This document shows positions 25,581 to 36,119 of a stretch of 64,000 bases of DNA, piece by piece. The DNA comes from Marinomonas ostreistagni (GTDB taxonomy: Bacteria > Pseudomonadota > Gammaproteobacteria > Pseudomonadales > Marinomonadaceae): NCBI RefSeq assembly GCF_016888445.1, contig NZ_JAFEKF010000003.1, forward strand, positions 186,001-250,000, given 5' to 3'. The notes beneath the pieces were generated by a model. The model did not search any database, was not told the DNA's origin, and saw only the letters and a list, made by a program, of their open reading frames with translations. Both the position numbers and the translations under genes were made by a program. Each line of letters starts with the position of its first letter. Positions within the stretch are counted from its first letter, which is position 1.

Positions 25581-27533
25581 TTGAAATATCGAGCCGAAAT
25601 TGATGGTTTGCGTGCCTTAGCGGTTGTGCCAGTTATTTTGTTCCACGCGGGAGTGGGACTTTTTAGCGGTGGCTTTGTCGGCGTGGACATTTTTTTTGTC
25701 ATCAGCGGTTATTTGATCACCACCATTTTACTCAACGATATCGAAAAACAGCGTTTTAGCATCGTACGCTTTTATGAACGACGGGCACGAAGGATCATGC
25801 CAGCATTGTTTGCTGTGTTACTGGCTTGCTTGCCTTTTGCCTGGCTATGGATGTTACCAAGTCAGTTAGAGGAATTTAGTGCGAGCCTTTTTTCCACCGT
25901 AACGTTCTTATCGAATTTCTACTTTATGTCGAAAGTCGATTACTTCGCGCCGTCATCCGAGCTGCAGCCGTTGTTGCATACATGGACCCTCGCCATTGAA
26001 GAACAGTACTATCTATTCTTCCCGCCACTTCTATATTTCTTTATGCGTCGCTCTTTTAATAAGGCGTTGCTGGCTATTTTGATTTTATGTTTGCTCAGTT
26101 TTACGTTGTCTGAATGGGGTTGGCGCAATTACCCTGAGCACAACTTCTTTTTCAGTTTTAGCCGTTTTTGGGAGCTGTTTATCGGCTCTTTAGTGGCTTT
26201 TTTACTTCATAAGCGTACCGTCTCTGGCAATAACTGGCTTGCAGCGGTGGGTCTTTTGGCCATTGTTTTTGCCATTGTTTTGTACGATGACGCCATGCCT
26301 TTTCCAAGCGTTTATGCATTGCTGCCAGTAATGGGCGCGACGCTGTTAATTGTATTTGCAACACGTGATACATATGTCGCTAAGCTATTAAGCTTAAAAA
26401 TTTTTGTTGGCATAGGCTTAATCAGTTATTCGGCCTATCTTTGGCATCAACCGCTGTTTGCTTTTGCTCGTTTGCGCTCATTTGATGGGTTATCTCAATT
26501 GGATCTATTGGGCTTGTCGTTGCTGTCGCTTGCTGTGGCTTATGTTAGTTGGAAGTTCATTGAAACGCCGTTTCGAACGCCTGGTGTTAGCACAAAGCAG
26601 ATTTTTGCTATGACTGGCGCTGGCTTATTGATTATGGGCGGGCTCGGTGTAGTGGGGTACGGTCAAGAAGGGTTTGAAGGGCGCTTAGACAAGACTTTTA
26701 AGCAACTGGATTCGATTAGTACGGTGCAGCAAAGTTATTGTCATGATGAAGGCAAAAAAACACCCGAACAAATGCTGAATAATGAGTTCTGTACACTGGG
26801 CTCAGGTGATATTCGTTATGCCATCATTGGTGATTCGCATGCGGGGGCGCTTTTTGAGTATGCAGATCAGTATCTAACGAAAGCCCAAGTAGCGAGCATT
26901 GCGGTGAGTGATGGTTATTGTGCGCCGCTGATCAACGGCTTTGCTTATTATGAGCATTGCGCTGTATTTATGAAGACCGCTTTTACTAAAGTATTGGCTA
27001 ATCCAAATATCGATAAAGTGGTGCTGTTTGCCGAGTGGGCTAACTACACCAAAGGCTACCGTGATACGAATACCCCCAAGCTTTTGGCGGATAATGAAGG
27101 ACGTGCTGATTCAGCAGAGGACAATCCTAAAGTTTTCGAGCGTTCGTTTGCTAAAACTATCGAAGCGCTTATTGAGGCTGATAAAGAAGTCCTAGTTGTC
27201 GAGCCAGTACCTGAGTTTCAGCACAATACTTATCGTTATATTGCTCAGAAAATCTTAATGGGCGACGCCAATACCATTAGCGAGGCATCGGCATCATTAC
27301 CTACTTTATCACTTGCTCAATACCAACTGCGTAATCAGGAGGTGTTTGAGGTGCTCTCTGAATACCAAGATCAAATTAAGCGGCTGCAGGTAGCGCCACT
27401 ATTTTGTAATCAAGAGAGCTGCTCGCCAACCGGTCATGGCTCCATGCCGCTTTATTCGGATACCAATCATGTTAACGAGCTCGGCGCCAAACAGGTCGTC
27501 CCGTTACTGTTTGACGAGCTTTTATCTCATTAA
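25581..27533 (+). CDS. Acyltransferase 3 with C-terminal SGNH domain (OafA-like)
   Basis: About 650 residues. The family normally begins Met-Lys-Tyr-Arg-x-Glu-Ile-Asp-Gly-Leu-Arg, which here corresponds to a TTG at 25581 with GTGAG seven bases upstream; the open frame extends to a TTG at 25518. Ten or so membrane helices with the catalytic His in VILFHAG, FVGVDIFFVISGYLIT, RRARRIMPA and EEQYYLFFP. A periplasmic SGNH hydrolase domain (GDSHAG near residue 420, SDTNHVNELG near 635) completes an LPS O-antigen or glycan O-acetyltransferase. It has no neighbouring glycan genes and ends in a 4-base tail overlap with a LysR gene. Confidence 0.87.
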   Translation: MKYRAEIDGLRALAVVPVILFHAGVGLFSGGFVGVDIFFVISGYLITTILLNDIEKQRFSIVRFYERRARRIMPALFAVLLACLPFAWLWMLPSQLEEFSASLFSTVTFLSNFYFMSKVDYFAPSSELQPLLHTWTLAIEEQYYLFFPPLLYFFMRRSFNKALLAILILCLLSFTLSEWGWRNYPEHNFFFSFSRFWELFIGSLVAFLLHKRTVSGNNWLAAVGLLAIVFAIVLYDDAMPFPSVYALLPVMGATLLIVFATRDTYVAKLLSLKIFVGIGLISYSAYLWHQPLFAFARLRSFDGLSQLDLLGLSLLSLAVAYVSWKFIETPFRTPGVSTKQIFAMTGAGLLIMGGLGVVGYGQEGFEGRLDKTFKQLDSISTVQQSYCHDEGKKTPEQMLNNEFCTLGSGDIRYAIIGDSHAGALFEYADQYLTKAQVASIAVSDGYCAPLINGFAYYEHCAVFMKTAFTKVLANPNIDKVVLFAEWANYTKGYRDTNTPKLLADNEGRADSAEDNPKVFERSFAKTIEALIEADKEVLVVEPVPEFQHNTYRYIAQKILMGDANTISEASASLPTLSLAQYQLRNQEVFEVLSEYQDQIKRLQVAPLFCNQESCSPTGHGSMPLYSDTNHVNELGAKQVVPLLFDELLSH

Positions 27534-28435
27534 GGCGTCTTACTCCATAGACTAAAAACATCTTCAGTTTTAAAGCGGTGAATTAAGTAGTCACACACGG
27601 ATTTAAGTTTAGGCGAAGGTTGTTGCGCTCTAGGGTAAACTAGCCATACACCAGTATATGGGTACTGGTATTGCGGCAATAACGACACCAGTTTGCCGGA
27701 GGCGAGGTCTTCTTTTACATAGTAGTCAGGCAACTGTGCGATGCCTAAGCCACGGCGTATGGCATCAAGTAAGGCAGGGCCTGAGTTACTGCGCCAATGA
27801 CTGGCCACTTTGACTTCTTTGCGTTGACCATTGTGACTAAACACCCAGTGGGTTTTGGAGCCCATCAGGCATTGATGTTTGTTTAGCTCGGCCAAGGTGT
27901 GTGGAATGCCATGCTGGTCGACGTACTCGCGTGAGGCACAGAGATATTCGGCACGATCACACAAACGACGCGACAGCAAGCTGGAGTCACGCAGGGCACC
28001 CATACGGATGGCGAGATCATAGCCTTCTTCGATCAGGTCGACTTCGCGGTTAGTGAGGTGCAGGTCTAGATCTACTTTCGGATTCTGCAGTAAGAAGTCA
28101 TTTAGGAGCGGCGCTAAGTAGCGCTCGCCAAAGGTCGTCGCGCAGGTTATACGTAAGGTACCCATGGGGGCTTGGTTCAGTGCACTCACAGCTTCTTCCG
28201 CGGCGGCTAAGGTATTAGGCAGGTCGCGACAATGTTGGTAAAAGCGCTCACCCGCTTCGCTTAAGCGAATGCTGCGTGTGGTGCGAAACAGTAGTGTGGT
28301 GTTTAACCGCTCTTCTAAATGCGTGATTAGTCGGCTGATATGTGACGCTGACACCTTTAAACGGCTTGCTGCTTTCGAAAAGCTGCCTTGATGTACCACT
28401 TCGATAAAAGCTTCCATCGCTTCCCATTGTTTCAT
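27530..28435 (-). CDS. LysR-type regulator, divergent from adhC
   Basis: 301 residues from the ATG at 28435; the open frame continues to 28534 across the shared promoter region and is not coding. Helix-turn-helix MEAFIEVVHQGSFSKAASRL then VSASHISRLITHLEE, followed by an effector domain of the DsdC/AaeR-type group (TTRSIRLSEAGERFYQHC). It faces adhC across 128 bases, the standard arrangement for the regulator of glutathione-dependent formaldehyde oxidation. FrmR-type repressors are the alternative elsewhere; none is seen here. Confidence 0.87.
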   Translation of the reverse strand: MKQWEAMEAFIEVVHQGSFSKAASRLKVSASHISRLITHLEERLNTTLLFRTTRSIRLSEAGERFYQHCRDLPNTLAAAEEAVSALNQAPMGTLRITCATTFGERYLAPLLNDFLLQNPKVDLDLHLTNREVDLIEEGYDLAIRMGALRDSSLLSRRLCDRAEYLCASREYVDQHGIPHTLAELNKHQCLMGSKTHWVFSHNGQRKEVKVASHWRSNSGPALLDAIRRGLGIAQLPDYYVKEDLASGKLVSLLPQYQYPYTGVWLVYPRAQQPSPKLKSVCDYLIHRFKTEDVFSLWSKTP

Positions 28436-28447
28436 GCTCTTCTCTCT

Positions 28448-28466
28448 ATTGTTGCAGTATGACAAT
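28448..28466. promoter_or_regulatory. Candidate LysR-binding site between lysR and adhC
   Basis: ATTGT-N9-ACAAT, an inverted repeat containing the T-N11-A motif of LysR operators, lies just before the lysR start. Confidence 0.5.
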
Positions 28467-28487
28467 AATTTTTTTCTAAAACAGATA

Positions 28488-28516
28488 TTATCGCAATAGT
28501 TATTTGCGGCTATACT
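28488..28516 (+). promoter_or_regulatory. Probable adhC promoter
   Basis: TTATCG (weak -35) and TATACT (-10) are spaced by 17 bases, ending 47 bases before the adhC ATG. A weak -35 fits activator dependence. Confidence 0.5.
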
Positions 28517-28545
28517 ACGCCCCGCATGTTTCACTAACTATTTAA

Positions 28546-29682
<1,137 letters not shown>

Positions 29683-29698
29683 GTAAGTCATTTGTAGC

Positions 29699-29730
29699 AA
29701 AAAGCCCATCTATAGGATGGGCTTTTTTTA
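29699..29730 (+). terminator. Terminator between adhC and fghA
   Basis: AGCCCATC and GATGGGCT with a 5-base loop, then TTTTTT. Confidence 0.88.
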
Positions 29731-29749
29731 CTGAGCTAAAGAGGGATAT

Positions 29750-30583
29750 ATGGAACTTTTATCAAGTACAAAAGTAAGCGGTGGCTGGCTGAAGCGCTAC
29801 CGTCACGAAAGTCTTTCTGTCAAAGGCGACATGGTATTTGCGATCTTTCTACCACCTCAAGCAGAAAGCGCAAATGTGCCAGTAATGTACTGGTTGTCAG
29901 GTCTAACCTGTACTGATGAGAACTTCTCACAAAAAGCGGGTGCGTTTAAAAAAGCAGCGCAGCTAGGCTTAGCAATCGTTATGCCAGACACCAGCCCCCG
30001 CGGTACCGATTACCCAGGCGAGCACGACAGCTATGACTTTGGTTCAGGCGCTGGTTTCTACGTCAATGCGACGGTGGCGCCTTACTCAAACACTTACCAC
30101 ATGTACGATTACGTGGTGACTGAGTTGCCAAACCTAGTCGAAGAGCATTTCCCTGTGACAGATAAGCGTTCTATCTCAGGTCACTCTATGGGCGGTCATG
30201 GTGCACTTATTTGTGCGCTTAAAAACCCAGGTCGTTATCAGTCAGTATCAGCTTTTGCCCCGATCACGAACCCAACCCAATGCCCTTGGGGTGAAAAAGC
30301 CTTCACGGGTTACCTAGGTGATGATCGTGAAGCGTGGAAAGCATGGGATACGTGCGAGTTGATCGCGACTGCTGAAGAGCGTCTGCCACTGTTGGTTGAT
30401 CAAGGCGAAGCGGATAACTTCCTAGAAGAGCAGCTTAAGCCAGAAGCGCTTGAGCAAGCCTGTGAAAAATACGGTCATGAGCTGACACTGCGTCGTCAAT
30501 CTGGCTACGATCATAGCTATTTCTTCATCTCAAGCTTCATCGATGACCATCTAGAACACCACGGCAAAGCGCTGGGTTTGTAA
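29750..30583 (+). CDS. fghA: S-formylglutathione hydrolase
   Basis: 277 residues. Hydrolyses S-formylglutathione to formate and glutathione, the second step of formaldehyde detoxification. Esterase-D fold with catalytic Ser146 in SGHSMGGHG, an Asp in VDQGEADNFL and His in SGYDHSYFF; the N-terminal YWLSGLTCTDENF is typical. AGAGGG lies upstream of the ATG. It lies 67 bases after adhC beyond a terminator, so read-through or an internal promoter is needed. Codons are as biased as in adhC. Also known as frmB. Confidence 0.95.
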   Translation: MELLSSTKVSGGWLKRYRHESLSVKGDMVFAIFLPPQAESANVPVMYWLSGLTCTDENFSQKAGAFKKAAQLGLAIVMPDTSPRGTDYPGEHDSYDFGSGAGFYVNATVAPYSNTYHMYDYVVTELPNLVEEHFPVTDKRSISGHSMGGHGALICALKNPGRYQSVSAFAPITNPTQCPWGEKAFTGYLGDDREAWKAWDTCELIATAEERLPLLVDQGEADNFLEEQLKPEALEQACEKYGHELTLRRQSGYDHSYFFISSFIDDHLEHHGKALGL

Positions 30584-30616
30584 TACTGCTCAAGCAAATT
30601 TTGTTGTGTGAATGTA

Positions 30617-30646
30617 AAAGGCGAACCTCAAGGTTCGCCTTTTTTA
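30617..30646 (+). terminator. fghA terminator
   Basis: AAAAGGCGAACC, a TCAA loop and GGTTCGCCTTTTTT form a strong hairpin plus T-run. Confidence 0.92.
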
Positions 30647-30879
30647 TGGTCTTAATGTTAATGCCTCTTGCGAAATGCGGACAAAATCGCCAAAATTCGC
30701 CCCCAATCCTGTCCAGTTGGATAATAAACAGCGGTAAAACCTTCAAAAACGTTTTAAAATACAGTTTACGTAGTTGGCGTGATTTTTGATGGGTTCTACC
30801 TGAACCCGATGCGAACGTGAGTTTAGGCGTTACCCTGCCTATCCTTATGTACAAAGAGTCATCAATAAAGGTAACACAC

Positions 30880-31647
30880 ATGTCTAAAGACCCTGCTTTA
30901 GTATTGAAGGATATTCATAAAACCTTTGGCGATCATGAAGTATTGAAAGGAATCTCATTAGAAGCTCACGATGGCGATGTGATTTCGATTTTAGGGTCCA
31001 GTGGCTCCGGTAAAAGTACCTTCTTACGCTGTATTAACTTGCTTGAAAACCCAACCAAGGGTGAAATCCAATTTAATGGCGAAGCCTTGCAGTTAAAGCA
31101 AGGTGAGCACGATTTGATCGCAGCGGATATGAAACAGCTGACGCGTTTGCGTCAAAAAATTGGTTTTGTGTTTCAAAACTTTAATCTTTGGCCGCATATG
31201 ACGATTTTACAAAATGTCATGGAAGGCCCGCTGCATGTCCTGAATCGCCCTAAAAAAGAAGTTCAAGAATACGCTGAATACCTACTTAATAAAGTAGGCA
31301 TTGCAGATAAAAAGCACATGTATCCTAACCAGCTCTCTGGTGGTCAGCAGCAGCGTGTAGCGATTGCTCGCACCTTGGCGATGGATCCACAAATTCTATT
31401 ATTTGATGAGCCAACCTCGGCCCTTGACCCTGAGTTGGTCGGCGAAGTGTTAGGCGTCATGCGTGGACTGGCGGATGAAGGCCGCACCATGTTGATCGTC
31501 ACGCACGAAATGAGTTTTGCCCGCGAAGTCTCCAGTGAAGTGGTGTTTTTGCATCAAGGCTTGGTGGAAGAGCAGGGCACCCCTGAAAAAGTCTTCGGTT
31601 CTCCGGATTCTGAGCGTTGCAAAGCGTTCTTATCGACGGTTTTCTAA
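30880..31647 (+). CDS. Polar amino-acid ABC transporter, ATP-binding protein
   Basis: 255 residues from the ATG at 30880 (AAAGGTAACACAC upstream). Walker A GSSGSGKST (39-47), signature LSGGQQQRVAIARTLAMDPQ, Walker B ILLFDEPTSALDPE and the H-loop His in VTHEMSFA are intact. It resembles HisP/ArtP/AotP and energises uptake of basic amino acids. It is the first gene of a four-gene transporter unit ending at 33959. A GGGTTC/GAACCC hairpin lies in its leader (30791-30807). Confidence 0.93.
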   Translation: MSKDPALVLKDIHKTFGDHEVLKGISLEAHDGDVISILGSSGSGKSTFLRCINLLENPTKGEIQFNGEALQLKQGEHDLIAADMKQLTRLRQKIGFVFQNFNLWPHMTILQNVMEGPLHVLNRPKKEVQEYAEYLLNKVGIADKKHMYPNQLSGGQQQRVAIARTLAMDPQILLFDEPTSALDPELVGEVLGVMRGLADEGRTMLIVTHEMSFAREVSSEVVFLHQGLVEEQGTPEKVFGSPDSERCKAFLSTVF

Positions 31648-31730
31648 ATTCCCATAGAGTACGATTTATCTAGGCAGAACGCCTAAAAGCGTACTATATA
31701 ACTCTAATAACCTGACAAAAGGATCTCATA

Positions 31731-32486
31731 ATGACTATCAAAAAACTGGCTCTTAGCTCGGCGGTTATTCTGACAGCAGCGGCGACTTCGTTTACTGCAA
31801 ACGCTGCGGATACTATCCGTATTGCTACGGAGGGGGCATGGGCTCCGTTTAACTACATCGATAATAATGGCGAACCTCAAGGCTTTGATGTCGACATCGC
31901 TTGGGCATTGTGTGAGCAGATGGAAGCGGACTGTAAGGTCGTTACCCAAGACTGGGATGGTCTGATTCCTGGCCTTAAAGTACGTAAATTTGATGCCATT
32001 ATTGCTTCAATGTCGATCACTGAAGAGCGTTTGCGTCAGGTCGATTTTACCGATAAATATTACTCGGGTGGCTTGCGTTACCTAGCGCCTAAAGGCAAAG
32101 AGTTCGATCTTGATAGCCTTGAAGGCAAAGTGATCGGTGCTCAACGTGCAACGCTTGCAGCGCAATACCTTGAAGATAACTTCATGGATACGGCCACGCT
32201 TAAGTTCTACGACACCCAAGACAGCGTTTACTTAGATTTGGTATCTGGTCGCCTGGACATCGTTTTATCAGATGAGCTGCCAACTTATGACTGGCTCAAA
32301 ACATCCGGTAATGGCGATCAGTTCGAGTTCAAGGGTGAGTCGTTCAAAAAAGAAGATGAGATCGGTATTGCCGTACGTAAAGGGGATGATCTGAAAGAGA
32401 AATTCAACCAAGCGTTGGAGGCAATCATCGATAATGGTACTTACGAGCAAATTAACGCTAAGTACTTCCCATTCTCTATCTATTAA
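31731..32486 (+). CDS. Polar amino-acid ABC transporter, periplasmic binding protein
   Basis: 251 residues. Sec signal (KKLALSSAVILTAAATSF, cleavage about Ala-Asn-Ala-Ala), then the mature start DTIRIATEGAWAPFNYIDNN. Family features include GFDVDIAWALCEQM, DAIIASMSITEERLRQVDFT and a GAQRATLAAQYL hinge. Two Cys around residues 60-70 could form the disulphide found in lysine/arginine/ornithine-binding proteins. It probably binds Lys/Arg/Orn or His; the ligand cannot be fixed by reading. A terminator or attenuator follows it inside the operon. Confidence 0.9.
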   Translation: MTIKKLALSSAVILTAAATSFTANAADTIRIATEGAWAPFNYIDNNGEPQGFDVDIAWALCEQMEADCKVVTQDWDGLIPGLKVRKFDAIIASMSITEERLRQVDFTDKYYSGGLRYLAPKGKEFDLDSLEGKVIGAQRATLAAQYLEDNFMDTATLKFYDTQDSVYLDLVSGRLDIVLSDELPTYDWLKTSGNGDQFEFKGESFKKEDEIGIAVRKGDDLKEKFNQALEAIIDNGTYEQINAKYFPFSIY

Positions 32487-32496
32487 TACGATCGTA

Positions 32497-32532
32497 AAAC
32501 GGCGCGCCAGCATTATGCGCGCCGTTTTTGTT
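32497..32532 (+). terminator. Intra-operon terminator between binding-protein and permease genes
   Basis: AACGGCGCGC and GCGCGCCGTT with a 9-base loop, followed by TTTTTGTTT. It probably keeps the binding protein in excess over the permease. Confidence 0.85.
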
Positions 32533-32548
32533 TAAACGAGATGTGTCT

Positions 32549-33238
32549 ATGTTAAATCTTCACGGCTTTGGTGATCAGCTCTTACAAGGGGCGAGCATCA
32601 CCATCCAGTTAGCGCTGTGCTCATTGTTGGTCGGGTTAGTGCTCGGTCTATTGGGCGCCTCTGCCAAATTATCCGGTATTAAACCGTTGCAATGGATTGC
32701 TAACTTCTATACCACCATTATCCGTGGTGTGCCTGAGTTATTGACCGTATTGATTATCTATTTTGGTGCCACTACGGTACTAATGTCGATCGCTAGTGTA
32801 TTTGGCTATGACGAGTATATTGAAATTGGCCCGTTTGCCGCAGGTGTCACGGCGCTAGGTCTTACCTTTGGCGCTTACGCTACTGAAGTATTTCGTGGCG
32901 CGTTACAGGCGATTCCTAAGGGCCAGCACGAGGCGGCGACAGCCTTGGGCATGCATCCGCGACGTAAGTTTTTCCGCATTATTTTGCCACAAGTTTGGCG
33001 TATCGCATTGCCTGGCATCGGTAACTTATTTTTGGTATTGCTTAAAGATACTGCACTGGTATCTGTGGTTGGCTTAGAAGATATTATGCGCAAAGCCAAT
33101 GTCGCGGTAAGTAATACCAAAGAGCCGTTTCTGTTTTATTTGGTGGCGGCGTTTATGTATTTGGCGCTGACAATCGTTTCCATGATTGTCGTACATTACT
33201 TAGAAAAGCGCGCCAGTCGCGGGATCAGCCGAGGGTAA
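32549..33238 (+). CDS. Polar amino-acid ABC transporter permease (HisQ-like)
   Basis: 229 residues from the ATG at 32549 (GAGATG upstream). Five membrane helices; the EAA loop reads EAATALGMHPRRKFFRIILP with the conserved Gly. Start LHGFGDQLLQGASITIQLAL and TTIIRGVPELL are typical. Pairs with the HisM-like subunit encoded 4 bases later. Confidence 0.92.
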   Translation: MLNLHGFGDQLLQGASITIQLALCSLLVGLVLGLLGASAKLSGIKPLQWIANFYTTIIRGVPELLTVLIIYFGATTVLMSIASVFGYDEYIEIGPFAAGVTALGLTFGAYATEVFRGALQAIPKGQHEAATALGMHPRRKFFRIILPQVWRIALPGIGNLFLVLLKDTALVSVVGLEDIMRKANVAVSNTKEPFLFYLVAAFMYLALTIVSMIVVHYLEKRASRGISRG

Positions 33239-33242
33239 AATC

Positions 33243-33959
33243 GTGGAATTAGATTTTTCAGTTGTTATTGAGTATTTACCGCGACTGTTAAGCGGCACTT
33301 GGATGACGATCAAGCTGGTCTTGTTGTCGATTGTATTAGGCGCGATCGTGGCGCTGCCATTGGCGTTGGCACGCATTTCTAAGAACCCTTTGATCAGTGG
33401 TCTGCCGTTTGCCTACATCTTTTTCTTTCGCGGTACCCCGCTGTTGGTACAGATCTTTTTGGTGTATTACGGTGCGTCGCAGTTTGAGGTGGTGCGTGAA
33501 AGCTTTATGTGGCCAGTGTTACGGGAGCCATTTTGGTGTGCCATTATTGCATTCACCTTAAATACCTCAGCTTATACCGCAGAGATCTTTCGTGGTGCCA
33601 TTCAGGCGATTCCAGAGGGGGAAGTGGAGGCTTGTAAGGTAATCGGTATGACGAAAACACAAATGTATCGTCGTATTTTACTGCCACGTGCGTTTGGTAT
33701 CGTATTGCCAGCCTACGGCAATGAAATCATTTTAATGCTTAAAGCCAGTGCCTTAGCTAGCACCATCACCTTGCTGGATTTAACTGGGATGGCGCGCACG
33801 ATTATTGCCCGTACTTATACGCCAATCGAGATTTTCTTGGCGGCCGGCGCAATTTATCTGTTGATCTCTATGGTGGTGATTTATATCTTCCGCTTAGTAG
33901 AAAAGCGTCAGAATCGCTACTTGGGTACCCAATCGATCAAGGTGCCGGACAAGGGTTAG
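33243..33959 (+). CDS. Polar amino-acid ABC transporter permease (HisM-like)
   Basis: 238 residues from a GTG start with GAGGG 8 bases upstream. Five helices; IFFFRGTPLLVQIFLVYYG and the EAA loop EGEVEACKVIGMTKTQMYRR are characteristic. It completes the four-gene uptake system with the HisQ-like subunit. The transcript ends at a shared terminator facing the PII gene. Confidence 0.93.
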   Translation: MELDFSVVIEYLPRLLSGTWMTIKLVLLSIVLGAIVALPLALARISKNPLISGLPFAYIFFFRGTPLLVQIFLVYYGASQFEVVRESFMWPVLREPFWCAIIAFTLNTSAYTAEIFRGAIQAIPEGEVEACKVIGMTKTQMYRRILLPRAFGIVLPAYGNEIILMLKASALASTITLLDLTGMARTIIARTYTPIEIFLAAGAIYLLISMVVIYIFRLVEKRQNRYLGTQSIKVPDKG

Positions 33960-33976
33960 CCAGTAAGTTTGAAACC

Positions 33977-34008
33977 AAAAAAAGCGCACCTTAAAGTGCG
34001 CTTTTTTA
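33977..34008. terminator. Bidirectional terminator between permease and PII genes
   Basis: AAAGCGCAC and GTGCGCTTT around a 6-base loop, with A-runs and T-runs on both sides so it can serve both convergent genes. Confidence 0.88.
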
Positions 34009-34020
34009 TGGGGATATCGC

Positions 34021-34401
<381 letters not shown>

Positions 34402-34486
34402 TCAATGTCAGCGCCCGCTACTAATTGCATGAAAATGTTCTACAGTTAACAGTGAATTCTATTGCGCTATGAAGGGAGGTGTGTCG

Positions 34487-34864
34487 ATGGATCAGAATCG
34501 CTTAATCACGTTTGAACAAGGCTTGGACGGTTTCGTAGCACAACTTAAAACCTGTTTGGCACAGCAAGCAGATACGCACATTCATCATTGCTCGATGCCG
34601 CAATGCCTACAAAGCTTTAGGGCGGTCACTCAAGACAATAAAGCGCTAGTATTGCGCTTGGTTTTACTAGGTTGGAATCAAGAGACGACCTTGGCTCGCT
34701 TATCTTGGCTTGATCGCCATGGACGCGATCATGTGTGTTGTTATCTTAATGAGGAGTTTGCTGCTATCAAGCGCAAGCTTAACGGTAAATGGGTGAGAGA
34801 TAAGCATAGCCCGCAAGACTTATGTTTACAGCAATGGTCGCACTTACAAGCCGCTGGCCTGTAA
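34487..34864 (+). CDS. Hypothetical protein next to PII
   Basis: 125 residues from the ATG at 34487, preceded by GGGAGGTG; ATG 34469 and GTG 34481 are alternative in-frame starts. I recognise no family. Features: His/Cys cluster THIHHCSMPQCLQSF near residue 40, a Trp-containing WNQETTLARLSWLD segment, a Cys pair (DHVCCYLNEEF) and a Trp-rich C-terminus. It diverges from glnK, leaving 127 bases, and converges on hemE. It could be a small metal- or redox-related protein, but this is only suggested by Cys/His content. Confidence 0.6.
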   Translation: MDQNRLITFEQGLDGFVAQLKTCLAQQADTHIHHCSMPQCLQSFRAVTQDNKALVLRLVLLGWNQETTLARLSWLDRHGRDHVCCYLNEEFAAIKRKLNGKWVRDKHSPQDLCLQQWSHLQAAGL

Positions 34865-34888
34865 GTGCGCTTTTACTCTAGATGCGAA

Positions 34889-35995
34889 TTACGACTTTAG
34901 ATCGTTGAGAGCATCCAGATCATTGAAGTCGGGCTCGTGGTAAGGACGGCTTAGCTCGTGTACTGCATCGATAAGATACTTAGCGTGGTCTGGATTGACG
35001 AACTGATGGATGCCGTGACCAAGGTTAAACACATGACCAGAGCCTTTGCCGTAGCCTTCTAATACAGCAGCGACTTCGCGCTCAATCACAGCTTTGTCAG
35101 CGTACAGTACGCATGGATCAATGTTGCCCTGTAGCGCAACTTTATCCCCGACTCGTGCACGGGCTTCAGCGATGTCCGTTGTCCAGTCAAGGCCCAGTGC
35201 ATCGGCACCCGCAGCAGCCATATTTTCAAGCCACTGGCCGCCATTTTTGGTGAACATGATCACAGGAATCTTGCGACCTTCGTGTTCACGGATCAAACCA
35301 TCCATGATTTGACGCATGTATATCAGTGAAAACTGCTGGTACATCGGACCACTAAGGGCGCCGCCCCAAGTATCAAAGATCTGCACCGCTTGAGCACCGG
35401 CTTTGATTTGGCCGTTTAGGTAATCGGTCACTGAGATAGCAAGCTTGTTCAGCAGGGCGTGCAGAGTCTCTGGTGATTGGTACATCATGCCTTTGATATG
35501 ACGGAAGTCTTTGCTTGAGCCGCCTTCCACCATATAAGTCGCCAATGTCCAAGGGCTACCAGAGAAGCCGATAAGAGGCACACGACCGTTCAGAGCATGA
35601 CGAATGGTAGTAACGGCTTTGGTGACATAGTCTAAATCAGTGGCCTTAGCGATCGGCAAGGCATCCACATCGGCTTGAGTACGTACCGTGTGCTTAAATT
35701 TAGGGCCTTCGCCAGTCTCGAAATAAAGCCCCAGACCCATGGCATCAGGAATGGTCAAAATATCAGAGAACAGAATGGCAGCATCTAGGTCGAAGCGTTC
35801 TAGTGGCTGTAGGGTTACTTCACAGGCAAATGAGTCGTCTTTGCATAAACTCAAAAAGTCGCCAGCAGTGGCGCGCACTTGACGGTATTCTGGTAAATAA
35901 CGGCCGGCTTGGCGCATCATCCATACAGGGGTGACATCGACCGGTTCTTTATTAAGGGCACGTAGAAAACGATCGTTTTTGAGTTCTGGAAACAT
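34889..35995 (-). CDS. hemE: Uroporphyrinogen decarboxylase
   Basis: 368 residues, slightly longer than usual at the C-terminus. Removes four carboxylates of uroporphyrinogen III to give coproporphyrinogen III in haem synthesis. Family start [20 protein letters not shown] then [11 protein letters not shown] (binding-site Arg), [15 protein letters not shown], and [15 protein letters not shown] with GGAGAAG upstream. It follows the DUF2927 gene by about 125 bases. Confidence 0.97.
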   Translation of the reverse strand: MFPELKNDRFLRALNKEPVDVTPVWMMRQAGRYLPEYRQVRATAGDFLSLCKDDSFACEVTLQPLERFDLDAAILFSDILTIPDAMGLGLYFETGEGPKFKHTVRTQADVDALPIAKATDLDYVTKAVTTIRHALNGRVPLIGFSGSPWTLATYMVEGGSSKDFRHIKGMMYQSPETLHALLNKLAISVTDYLNGQIKAGAQAVQIFDTWGGALSGPMYQQFSLIYMRQIMDGLIREHEGRKIPVIMFTKNGGQWLENMAAAGADALGLDWTTDIAEARARVGDKVALQGNIDPCVLYADKAVIEREVAAVLEGYGKGSGHVFNLGHGIHQFVNPDHAKYLIDAVHELSRPYHEPDFNDLDALNDLKS

Positions 35996-36119
35996 TCAAC
36001 TTCTCCAACTGAGCTTTTAAGTTTTAGGCATTCTACCTAACTTGAGGCAAAAAAAAGATGGAATAACCAGAATTTATGACTCGGGTTAATAAAAGCGTGG
36101 GAAAAGTTTAAAAAATTGC

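Noticed and set aside
28436-28534. Extension of the LysR gene towards adhC
   Set aside because: It would read through the shared promoter region; the ATG at 28435 gives a normal LysR N-terminus.
30646-30879. Riboswitch in the amino-acid ABC leader
   Set aside because: Only a 6-bp hairpin (GGGTTC/GAACCC) was seen; nothing matches a known lysine or other riboswitch core.
30537-30881. Minus-strand open frame over the fghA terminator and the ABC leader
   Set aside because: Unlike any family, spans a terminator and has no ribosome site.
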